The notes below the pieces were generated by a model, which worked only from the letters and a program-made list of their open reading frames with translations, searched no databases and was not told the DNA's origin. Of a stretch of DNA of 64,000 nt, positions 56,201 to 64,000 are shown piece after piece; positions within the stretch are counted from its first letter, which is position 1, and every line of letters begins with the position of its first letter. The stretch spans positions 211,489-275,488 of the forward strand of contig CAJQUW010014772.1 of assembly GCA_907163375.1 (NCBI GenBank), in the 5' to 3' direction. Both the position numbers and the translations under genes were made by a program. Source of the stretch: Prostheceraeus crozeri (Eukaryota > Platyhelminthes > Polycladida > Euryleptidae).

Positions 56201-59140
56201 TTAAGACAAACGGATCTCCTCAAGAAATTGACTGCTGAGTTGGCAAAAATGAAAAAGCAAATCGAAACACTGGAAATCAAGAAACCGGACTATCAACCTT
56301 GTAAAAACTTCAAGGAGTACATCGAATTATCTAATAAGGCAGCTGATCCTGAATTTGCAAATAAAATGGTAATTTCGTATTAATTGAAACTAAATTTATC
56401 AAATCTCAACAGATGCATTCGCCAATAGACATGGTACTTGTCTTGACATACAATTGTAGCGCCTGTGTAAGCCCCTCAATATCGAATGCAACATTAAGTG
56501 GTTGCAGAATGAAATCCGCCCTCCATGTGCCTGCGTTAAAGCAGTAGTGCTATCCTGGCTAATTCACGCTCTCAACAGATGGTGCGGTGGTCTTGTGGTT
56601 AGAGGATGTTCTCGCACGTCCTCTAGCTCCAAAGTCGCTGGCTCGAACCTACAAACGGCTGATGAGGCCCAACAAACCGAAGCATGTCGTCTCGTGGTTG
56701 TTACATCTGTTGAGATTTGATGATTTTATCAATTGCCAAGTTGCCTGTCTTAATTTCAAACTGATTCATTCAGCCGCACATGCGCAGAGTTGTATGCCGG
56801 TTGGTCCGTAGACTTGAGACCATTTATGTTTTCCTCATGCTTTCAATAAAAACACAGTTAGCAGATTTGCATCTAATCACTTTGTATGCCTTGTGTATTT
56901 GATAGATTTATTACCTATAGTTTTTTATGAATGACCTAAATTGCTATAAATACAAGTTCTACAAAATATGACAACATGGAGGGTGGCACTTAAAAACAGG
57001 CTGTGATGTGACATTTTCATACTGCGGTAGGCTACATGTTGTCTTAATCAGCTTTTATAAATTCGAAATGGAGTGAAGAAGTGAAAATATTGATGGAAGA
57101 CACAATGTTATGATTCCTCCATGTGAATCTATAAACAAGCAACACGTTTTCCATGGCCTCGCTTTTTCTCTATGTGAAAGACGTCACGTGAATGTTGCAG
57201 ATAAGATAATCAGAGGAAAGGAATAGAGTCAATAAATAATGTTCAACTACATGCAGTGATGTAGAGAAATGTCCATAATTCGGGTTTTCAAACTTGAACG
57301 GTTACAGAATAAACATGTTGCAATAGTGATTAAACAATTGTGATTGGCTATCTGTTTCTCATATGTGCATCTTCGAAGGGGTTCATATGATCGGCTCAAA
57401 CGTCTGTACGTGTGCGCTTCAACAAATGGAAAGACACAACGAGCTATACAAGAGAGCGTTTCCATTCGCTTACTGAAAGCGAATATCTGTGGTCAGAAAA
57501 AACATTAATTTTTACTTTATCTCATTTACCTTTTTCTACAAATCTCCACAATTTTAACTTGCTTAATCATGTTACTTTCAAGTTTCACTAGTAGTGCATG
57601 TAGACAGTGATATTGGTGGACGTCAGCTGAGAATGACGTCAGGGACATCCGATGAAAAGGGATTGATTCATCAAGTATTTAGACCAGCTCTGAAAAGTTG
57701 AAAACGCACAGAAAATTACTGCTCTTCATCACCATATCAAATTTCTAGCATGCGTCATGACTTTGTTGTACGAGTATATGAGGACACGGAAAAGCATAAG
57801 ATCCAATTAATCCCGCCCATAAATCCCATAAAATCCGTCATTAACCCTATCAGGACCGGGCGATTTCTAGTGTCTTAGGACGGGGGTCATAAAGTGCAAC
57901 CCCCTCAAATTTTCCATGTTCCGATGGATAAAACTTATTAAAAACACGGTTATCATCTATTTAGAGTCTCCATTTATGAATGGTAATACCTATTTTGTAT
58001 GATTCGAAGACTTTCATACCAAAAATGCAAATTTAAAATTTGTAGTTTCAACTTTTTTCATTTTTCATGAATTTTGTGCATTTTCAAAAATTTTTCATTA
58101 AAACTAAAGTATTTATGCAAACTTTTACTCAAGTTGTAAGTACAATGGTGTTGTAAGTATGAAATTCTACTTTCATTTCAGTACTATAAAGAGCTGTTTG
58201 AAATTTGAACGCAAATAATGTCTTTTCATGTATTATTACATTTTTCTGTCTTTACAAATGTCTCGTTCTAATGACTTATTCGCTATTAAGAAAAGGTAAT
58301 GATACGTTACGAATACAATCTTTCGAATGGTGATGTGTATTTTGCATTATTTTGTCGGTTTCATATCAAAAAATTAACAAAAAACTCCATATTTTCACAT
58401 TTTACATTTGCGTGTACATGTGTACATTACATGCACTCATTCTAGGAGGCAAGATGAATATGTGTGTCAACAATCTTGAATATCATGTAAATATGATACA
58501 GAACCATTATATCAGTAAGTAATGTTGCTCTCAATGAAAACCATCAATTTTCTAAAAGGCACTTTTAAAACTGACCTTGCAGTAAGTCAATATTGCCCAA
58601 ATTTTTACTGAAACTTCAACACACATACAAACTAAAAGTCACAAAAGATTGAACTTTTATCTGACTTATTTTAGGAGATATAAAAAGAAGTTGGTCTGGG
58701 AGCCCCCCACTCCTGACAGGGTTAATCCCGCTCATTTGGTTTCTTTCATTATACCCGGTTGGAAGCCTATCCTGGGGTTAATGTGCAGTTCGCTGTGGAT
58801 TGCAGGGACTAAATGATCTCCATTTCAGCTGTGTGGAGCTGGAGAATAAGAAACATCAAAATTAATCAAGCATTGTAACTTTGCCGACTTTGTTCAGTCA
58901 ATTCATTGTCTCAAGCTGACAGTTCTTTTATTTCTCAACAGATTTCGTCGCTAGCAATTTGCAGAGGAGAGACATTAAAAGATTGTGTTGCTCAGATGGT
59001 CGCAATGATAATTACTAAAGAATTGCAAATGCACATCAACCTCAGCGGCGTTAATGTGGCTGAGAAGGCAGAGAAAGAGCTAGGGAAAGTGCCGAAGATG
59101 CCTCTGGGATTTAGACACACATTCCTTGACATTGTGAAAT
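47027..59140 (+). CDS. BEN-domain protein gene (BEND5-like), partial
   Basis: Likely exons: 47027-47255, 48657-48890, 52400-52459, 56016-56368, 58942-59140, with a possible alternative exon at 53519-53643. Each has a pyrimidine-rich AG acceptor and a GT donor, and the phases agree (1,1,1,0,1). The N-terminal exon (YAYYLIQFPNGASIVPLSWM ... FWDSFKATILDFSG) resembles the N-terminus of BEND5. The fourth exon is a coiled coil (LRQTDLLKKLTAELAKMKKQ). The last (CVAQMVAMIITKELQMHINL ... GKVPKMPLGFRHTFLDIVK) resembles a BEN domain. BEN proteins are usually DNA-binding transcriptional repressors in the nucleus. The start codon and the end of the BEN domain lie in exons not found. The introns contain LINEs, SINEs and a MITE. 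Confidence 0.6.
47579..47750 (+). repeat. Inverted duplication, plus-strand copy
   Basis: GGCAGCCAGAGCGAGTTTCT through CATGTTAATCCAATGGAGCG. About 85-90 percent like the reverse complement of 48213-48388 by eye. It is AT-poor against the surroundings and looks like old coding sequence, but no protein family was recognised. Confidence 0.65.
48213..48388 (-). repeat. Inverted duplication, minus-strand copy
   Basis: Partner of 47579-47750, in the same BEN gene intron. On the minus strand one frame stays open (RASFCRERGRKRDFHRNDVH, PMPTENLRVCRVLSGSSSG), and two frames are open across much of it. Probably two copies of an unidentified element. Confidence 0.65.
48657..48890 (+). CDS. BEN gene exon, linker
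   Basis: Acceptor TTGATTTCAG, donor CGTG|GTTAGT, phase 1 to 1, 234 nt. Encodes DNLAQLRESARNYDPYVPHK then a polar stretch ending QTFGDLISLR. Low-complexity and acidic/serine-rich, as expected of an unstructured linker. Confidence 0.6.
49256..49455 (-). pseudogene. LINE reverse transcriptase scrap
   Basis: The minus strand reads LPPQWYGSLTAPIYTGRRDS, LDCCGYRGSHFLEHGKKLLE and NVIERMLMKI. This is the RT block 'P-x-x-W-x-x-S-x-x-x-P-I-Y-K-x-x-G-D-x-x-x-C-x-x-Y-R-G-I-x-L-L-x-H-x-x-K-x-x-E'. Truncated on both sides, in a BEN gene intron. Confidence 0.6.
50800..51039 (-). mobile_element. tRNA-derived SINE
   Basis: Minus-strand head at 51039: GGTCTCCGTGGCACAGTGGT, with pol III A box TGGCACAGTGG and, about 40 bases on, a B-box-like GGTCGAGCCCC. 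The tRNA-unrelated body follows to about 50800. The head resembles tRNA-SINE heads widespread in animals. In a BEN gene intron. Confidence 0.65.
51040..52399. other. BEN gene intron, unannotated part
   Basis: Nothing recognised; the open frame 51109-51306 shows no domain. Confidence 0.3.
52400..52459 (+). CDS. BEN gene small exon
   Basis: 60 nt between TTCTTTTCAG and CCTG|GTAAGT, both good splice sites, phase 1 to 1. Encodes DLCNRHDAVNEPTAEDNSLP. Without transcript data this is the least certain of the regular exons, although it keeps the frame. Confidence 0.5.
53519..53643 (+). CDS. Possible alternative last exon of the BEN gene
   Basis: Acceptor TTTTCTTCTACACAG; entering in phase 1 gives EFKSITSDSSHMIEKVSLGE then IDEEIIDQMPETNFVLRNCI, E and a stop at 53641. 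If used, it would end the protein before the coiled coil and BEN domain. An internal CAA|GTGACT could instead make it an 18-nt in-frame microexon. Acidic composition like the neighbouring linker exons. Confidence 0.35.
54424..54540. repeat. Degenerate tandem repeat
   Basis: About four units of 28 to 30 bases of the type TCAGTGGGCCCCTCTGATGA, variable in sequence. Related GGGCCCC pieces occur at about 54280 and 55070, and two CACTCCCAAAANGCTGGA units at about 54783 and 54846. Confidence 0.6.
55130..55830 (-). pseudogene. LINE C-terminal remnant with RHCLVLHEI motif
   Basis: Minus strand: HDNLRHILSGCHVALQRRWY, SHRHCLVLHEI, then CNGIDFVPSG, and in other frames MRMLMRGKLPNMKNL and GWKCE-like pieces. 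The order 'H-I-L-S-G-C-x-x-A-L-x-x-x-x-Y-x-x-R-H-x-x-V-L', 'I-x-F-V-x-x-G' and 'E-R-K-x-x-K-Y-x-x-L' is the tail of a family of invertebrate LINE polyproteins. Heavily decayed. Confidence 0.45.
56016..56368 (+). CDS. BEN gene exon, coiled coil
   Basis: Acceptor CTTTTCTCTACAG, donor AAAATG|GTAATT, phase 1 to 0, 353 nt. Encodes a polar leader, then KDVVRLHDEGKKHDASIRSL and the heptad-like LRQTDLLKKLTAELAKMKKQ IETLEI, ending ELSNKAADPEFANKM. Coiled coils before the BEN domain are typical of BEND proteins. Confidence 0.65.
56395..56470 (-). mobile_element. Partial copy of the CAACAGATG SINE family
   Basis: ATCAAATCTCAACAGATGCA, then GACATGG, matches the start of the 59416-59565 copy in the same order. 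The copy fades after about 40-70 bases. It lies 100 bases before the plus-strand copy and is in the opposite orientation. Confidence 0.45.
56568..56722 (+). mobile_element. tRNA-derived SINE, copy 1
   Basis: CTCTCAACAGATGGTGCGGT, then TCTTGTGGTTAGAGG (A-box-like) and TGGCTCGAACC (B-box), ending CATCTGTTGAGATTTGA. The ends CAACAGATG and CATCTGTTG are inverted. The same layout is found in reverse at 59416-59565. Confidence 0.65.
57845..58721. mobile_element. piggyBac-type MITE at TTAA
   Basis: CCCTATCAGGACCGGG at the left and CCACTCCTGACAGGG at the right form inverted ends beginning CCCT. TTAA flanks each side (57841-57844 and 58722-58725). TTAA duplications with CCCT ends define piggyBac-like elements. 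The 877-bp interior has no transposase. Confidence 0.75.
58942..59140 (+). CDS. BEN gene exon, first part of the BEN domain
   Basis: Acceptor TTATTTCTCAACAG, donor AAAT|GTAAGT, phase 0 to 1, 199 nt. Encodes GETLKDCVAQMVAMIITKEL, NLSGVNVAEKAEKELGK and PKMPLGFRHTFLDIVK. It fits the BEN pattern 'A-x-x-I-W-x-x-x-x-L ... S-V-T-G ... P-x-P-x-L-x-x-x-K-L-x-x-I-R'. The frame stays open to 59397 beyond the donor, but similarity stops, so splicing to an exon past the window is more likely. Confidence 0.6.
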
Positions 59141-59415
59141 GTAAGTTCCATCTTCAATTTTGGCGGGTTTTTGTTTTCGAACTTTTAGGAATTTTGAAGT
59201 ATCAGAGAAGTCCTCATTCCTGGACGCTGGACTCAATGCGCAGGACGTACTATCTTCAGAGAAGAGTGGAACTAAACTCTAGTCTTCAGCTGACAGTCAA
59301 AGACCAAACAATAGAAATAGGACCTCTCTTAACCATAAACCAACTTCTATGCCAGAATAACTTAAGCATTCTTATGAATGATATATTCAACAAGTAACCT
59401 GGCAGTTGATGAATT

Positions 59416-59565
59416 TGTCAAATCTCAACAGATGCAACCACGAGACATGTTTCGACCTGTAGGGCCACATCAGTTGTGGGCAGGTTCGAACCAGTGACAT
59501 TGGAGGTAGAGGACGTGCAAGCATGCCCTCCAACCACAAGGCCACGGACCCATCTGCTGAGAGCT
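59416..59565 (-). mobile_element. tRNA-derived SINE, copy 2
   Basis: On the minus strand: AGCTCTCAGCAGATGG, TCCGTGGCCTTGTGGTTGG, CACTGGTTCGAACCTGCC (good B box GGTTCGAACC), ending GCATCTGTTGAGATTTGACA. Same family as 56568-56722, with better preserved pol III boxes. It starts right after the last recognised BEN exon's open frame. Confidence 0.7.
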
Positions 59566-62233
59566 CTAATCAGTCAGGAGGACTTTGCATTAACACTTGG
59601 GGTGTTTTGACAAACGCGCCCTGCTTGGGGGCGCCTTATTTCCGAAATTAAAGGTCCAAATTCATAACAAAATACACCAAAAGAAAGCTCTCATGACGAG
59701 TCAGAGTAAGTAAATGTAAGATGTATAAGATGTAAGCAGTAAAACGTTGACATTAGAAATATCAATAAATATTGGCAAGTTTGTATTTTGTAATCCGATC
59801 CAATTACGAACATTCTACAATTTTGAATTCAAACCGTCGAAGTCTAAATAGAATATACTAGGGAATTATGATTTTCTATTCAAATTGACACGAGAACACT
59901 TTGTTTTGTAAATTCGAATCGTTTTGATATTAATAAGGACACTTGAAAACATTCAAAGCGAAAACAGTGCAAAATTCGACAAATCTGTCGTACTTCTGAA
60001 ATCTCATTGTGACGAAAATATGAAGCCGATGTTATTCAAAATTGATGGAAAGCTGTGGAATGCGTACTAAATAAGCTATCTAAGATTTTGAGTTCGTATC
60101 TTCATTTGTTCAGCAGCTAGATAAAATTTTAAGGGCAATTTTAATTTTTGCCTCAAATGGCGCAAATTTGGCGCAAAGGTTAACGCATGTGCTACTTATT
60201 ACAGCTCTTATGATGCAATTCAAAACAAGAGATTATTCATATCTACAGTGTTTCTCCTGTAGTGTTATTTATGGAGAAATCAATTTGCTCAAAATGTGCA
60301 CATCGTAAATGTGTACAGATAGAACCAACTTTGTTCCGTACTCTCATATCCGGTGAGACAAATGCAATCGCGTAGAACGTTGCTGCATGTTCCATTGTTC
60401 GAAAACAATCAAGTTATGCAATGGAATCCGCCATCAATGATTCCAAGTGAAACAATCATTGTTCCTGGACATGAAGGTCAAACTTGAGGAACAGAAATGT
60501 TCCCTATCTGAGAACTGGAAAAGATGCAGTTTGGTGCCTTATCGCATCATGCTTTAAGTACTTCTTTCTAATTTCAAGTGCGTGTAAAGTATTTAATGCA
60601 CACTGATGTGCTGCCTCTTGGAATGGTGTTAGAATGAGGAATGTACTTTAAATGTCCATTTCAAATTTCATCAACTGTCATTTTGGGGCCACATTATAGT
60701 TTGGTGCTTTTTCGCCGGCGGCGTACCGATCAGCATTGACGGATAGTTGGTGGCGTTAGCTAACGGCAGAGGGGTCTGCCATGTATCTATTCGGGAGAAA
60801 GCTTTTTCTAATTTCCAAATTTGATTTTTTACATTTCATCATTTCCTTTCTGAATTACATTTTGTTTTTTCTATGTGCAATACCGATGCAAATTTGCGCT
60901 GGAAAAGACGCTAGAAGCATCTAACTTAAGGTGGGAGCTGAAAGAAGGACGATCTGTATTTAAGTTCAGGATTTTATTCTATTGACGTGGCATTCAATTA
61001 GAAATCATTAAAGTTTAGTACATGCTAAATATAGATTGAACCCACTTGAATATTTTAAAGTTACCTTGCAATTTCGCTAAATCATTCACTTTGCAGCAGA
61101 TTTTGGATGGACATGATTTAAGACTTGTGGAAGACTGGGCTTCTATTGCATACTAATTGTGCTGCTTTGTACATGTAAACATCACCAGTATTGTTTTAAA
61201 GATTTCTGTTTTTTACTAAGAAATACTCGACTTATTGCTGCTAATGTAAGTTGATGGATATTTGAGTCTCGGGGTCTGAGTAGCATGTATGAGTTGTTTG
61301 AGCTTGTATGATTAAGCATGTTGCTTTGCAAGCTTAATGTTGATGAATTTCTATTACTGACAAAATTAATCAGCAGAACATTTTTTCATCATTTAAATTT
61401 ATCAGCATTTAGATCACTGTTTTTTAGTAGATGCAGCTTCCTGGTGGAAATTGAGCTGCTAAATTGCATGCGAGCCTATCATGCATTGAAATGAAAGCAA
61501 TGGTTGCAATAAATGATCGAAAAGCAGTTCATTTTTGTCGATCATAGCAACTGTGGTGCGCATAGTAATTAGACGCATCACCCAATTCACATCAGGAATA
61601 TAATTTCATATAAAGGATTATAGGAGATCCACTAGCGTTAATAAAGGGCCATAGCAGATTGGCGTTTAGAATCTTTCAATTGAGATTTGTATTTCTTATG
61701 CGTAATTTCGCTATGGTACAATGTGGAAAAAAGAAGACAACAATTTAACCCGTAATGATGATGTCTGTGTCTATGCATGTGAAAAATATTTATAAAATCT
61801 CAGTTAACGTATATCTGCATATGTATTGCTGTCCAGACCATTTCAATTGCGCACAGCAGTATTAACATAGATTTTTGAGGACAGCAATGTAGGACATTTG
61901 AGGGCGCGTAAGCGCCTGATCATGTTAATGTTACAGGGTGTACACGCTATTCCCACCGCTGATCAAAAATCGTCATGCAGCTATCGTCAAAAGTTCTGTT
62001 ATAAGCTGTGCTTAGATACTGAACTACAATTGCATGGACATGTATGACACGAAGAAGTCACCATGCAATAGAGATATTGCACAACATTTACATGTTACAA
62101 AATTCTTTGAAATTGTGAAAGTCAGGCACCGAAGTTCGATTACTCTAGAAGTCGGTGGTGAATATGATTTTATGGGTTCATGCACATTTTCATAATACAT
62201 CAAAGAAACTGTGAAATGCTATTCAATCAATCT
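59566..62233. other. Gene-free stretch
   Basis: No exon, RNA gene or named element recognised over 2.6 kb. Plus-strand acceptors in phase 1 were looked at for the missing end of the BEN domain, without a convincing hit. Confidence 0.3.
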
Positions 62234-62912
62234 TTATTTCCAACATTTTTCAGCACACTTTTCAGTGATAGCGTGAGATGCATGGTTGCCACGAATTGGA
62301 TCTTTGCATTTTAATGTACTACTTTGCGATATTGCAGCTTCTTCACAGTTCTCCACCATCATGATATCTCTGACATGTTGGCTCTCTTTCTCTGCTTTTG
62401 CTTGCCTGTATATCTGCCAACAGTCGACCACTAAATTGTTCCATAAGCGATGACCCCGAGCTTGTAACCCCACAGGTCGTGCAAATAGGCCATTGAATAC
62501 GATAGCATAACTAAAATTCTTAAAGTTTTACTTACGGTCAAAATCTAATGTGATAAATTTTTGTTCTACACATTTTCGCGGAGTTCCTCCAACCGACAAA
62601 GGCAGCAGATTGGTGAAACCTCCCAGAACAGCTCCAAAGTTCAAGTGGCAGGTCTATTGGTAAGAATATGCAGAAAGTGGCGCACTACTCCAAGCCAAAC
62701 ATACTCTGTTTAGAAGACTTGCGATGGCAGCTAGCAATCTGTAACGGTTGGCACGAAGCAGCGGAAGAAGCATAAATCCCACCTGAGTTCAAGCAATCTT
62801 GTGGCTTTTCTGGGTCTACTTTTGTTGGATCACGCGATGGCTGCCGTGAATTTGATAGCTGTAACATTTGTCTTCGATAGTCATGGACTGATTCATATTT
62901 GTATGTTGACAA
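62234..62912 (-). CDS. Unrecognised candidate gene, two possible exons
   Basis: Two minus-strand frames look protein-like: about 62912-62770 (YKYESVHDYRRQMLQLSNSR, QPSRDPTKVDPEKPQDCLNS, followed by CAG|GTGGGA) and 62473-62234 (LVVDCWQIYRQAKAEKESQH, VRDIMMVENCEEAA), which ends with a stop and an AATAAA five bases on. An acceptor for the second piece is weak. No family recognised. It could be the 3' end of a gene entering from the right, or a transposon remnant. Confidence 0.25.
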
Positions 62913-63009
62913 ATTTCACCAATGTGTTGCCTCAGCAATACTTTATCGCACGAAGTGAAGAAATTTGTCACCGCTGCATTGTCGATGTGAATCATGAGGA
63001 AGTCTAGAC

Positions 63010-64000
63010 TAAAAGACTGTTAGTCAACAAATTATCTTCTCGAAATGTCTATCTTCAGAGGTGAAGTCCCCTTTGAGTCGTGACCGCTATTTTGAGGTCT
63101 ATTCGCTTGATGCTGATTACTTTAGCAAGTTGTCTTTCGACACTTTTAGAACCGTTCATGTGGCTCTGTGTTGATGACGCGTGTAATGATGATGTGTATG
63201 AGAGATTTTTAAGAATGAAATAATGATGTGAACACAATCGACACAATCTATGCGACAGCTTTTTACATAGCATCAACACAACAAAGACGAAAATAAATTA
63301 TTTGCTCTTTCCGTACGGGCAATTAGACTAATGTTCGAGGTTTCTATGACAGACATTTGAAATAGTTATAGAACTGTTAGTGGATGATCGCAAGACGGGT
63401 TATCTCGTCGACAGTACGGGGGGGAAATAGAGCAGTAACGAAAAAGTTAAGTAAATAATCTCACAGTCAGTGGCGTCTTCTCCGTACCTGCGAGGCCTTC
63501 GGCGCATCCTCAAAAATAATTTACCAAAAATTATAAAAATGAAAAGTGTCATCATTCATTACATTTCATTTAAATTCGACAGATGCTCGTGATAGCTGTG
63601 CACATTTTTCCGTCCTAAAATCAGACGCTCAACCTCAGAGTGAACAGTTTTGCAGCACGTGCTCGAATCACAGCTGTTTTCTTCGAACAATTAGACACAC
63701 ACGCTAGTCGTGTGTTCAGACGGAGCATTGATGTTCAGACTGCGCGAAAGAGAGTGGTGTGCGTCTGAGGCAGTAAGTGCACGCGCCCGCGACAATATTG
63801 GCTTTCCCGATAGACATAATGCTTTGCCTTCTCCAATTTTTGCAATGAAATTCTATGCAATTCTTGATCGAGGCGCGTTACCTAAATATAGTAAGGGAAG
63901 CGCAACCCAATTGTTCCTGGCTTCGCTTCATGTGTGAGAGGCCACTACGTCAACAGCAGATGTTCTGGATGTTATTCTGACGTTAAGACAAGACTGCGAT
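63010..64000. other. Right edge, nothing recognised
   Basis: Short open frames (63055-63279 minus, 63710-63937 plus) without visible domains. No repeat structure noted. Confidence 0.3.

Noticed and set aside
1-64000. Endogenous retrovirus, LTR element or Polinton
   Set aside because: No LTR pair, gag, integrase, protease or capsid-like segment was recognised; the RT pieces are of LINE or Penelope type.

Overview
The window is nuclear DNA from an animal. Host genes are split by GT-AG introns of 1 to 9 kb, the sequence is AT-rich, and the introns and intergenic DNA are packed with old transposable elements. The mix (Penelope-like elements, RTE/CR1-type LINEs, tRNA-derived SINEs, hAT, Tc1/mariner, piggyBac-type and many TIR elements) fits an invertebrate, probably marine, but the species cannot be named from sequence alone.

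Three host loci are supported. (1) 3129-22369, minus strand: a TMEM144-type ten-TM membrane protein, six exons joined in frame to 333 codons; the last short exon was not found. (2) 28276-30670, minus strand: a complete two-exon CIAO1 gene (338 aa), the WD40 scaffold of the cytosolic iron-sulfur targeting complex. It lies upstream of TMEM144 on the same strand. (3) 47027-59140, plus strand: a BEN-domain gene resembling BEND5, with at least five coding exons and one possible alternative last exon. Its first and last exons are not identified. A weak, unrecognised minus-strand gene candidate lies at 62234-62912.

The rest is mobile DNA. 1-10 kb: three copies of an unnamed direct repeat, several TIR elements, a decayed Penelope-type RT and a LINE tail. 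12.3-13.1 kb: a 792-bp palindrome whose arms look identical. 13.5-18.4 kb: TIR elements, one holding a Penelope-like copy with its own inverted ends and a 12-bp target duplication. 18.5-23.3 kb: two more Penelope-like endonuclease fragments, a hAT MITE with an 8-bp target duplication and a LINE tail. 29-34 kb: a Penelope-like scrap in the CIAO1 intron and an RTE-type LINE interrupted by another Penelope-like scrap. 37.1-39.7 kb: a hAT element with a perfect 8-bp target duplication, carrying a truncated LINE and an N-terminal hAT-type ORF fused to a 10 x 10-residue proline-rich repeat. 40.7-44.3 kb: a dead Tc1/mariner and a second hAT element with a transposase dimerisation domain. 47-60 kb: LINEs, two SINE families, an inverted duplication and a TTAA-flanked piggyBac-type MITE inside the BEN gene.

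The three host genes have no evident joint pathway. The most unusual content is the number of independent Penelope-like (GIY-YIG) remnants, the fresh palindrome and the repeat-bearing hAT ORF. No new defence or metabolic system, CRISPR array, rRNA or intact tRNA gene was seen. Coordinates of transposon edges are by eye unless a target duplication is quoted.
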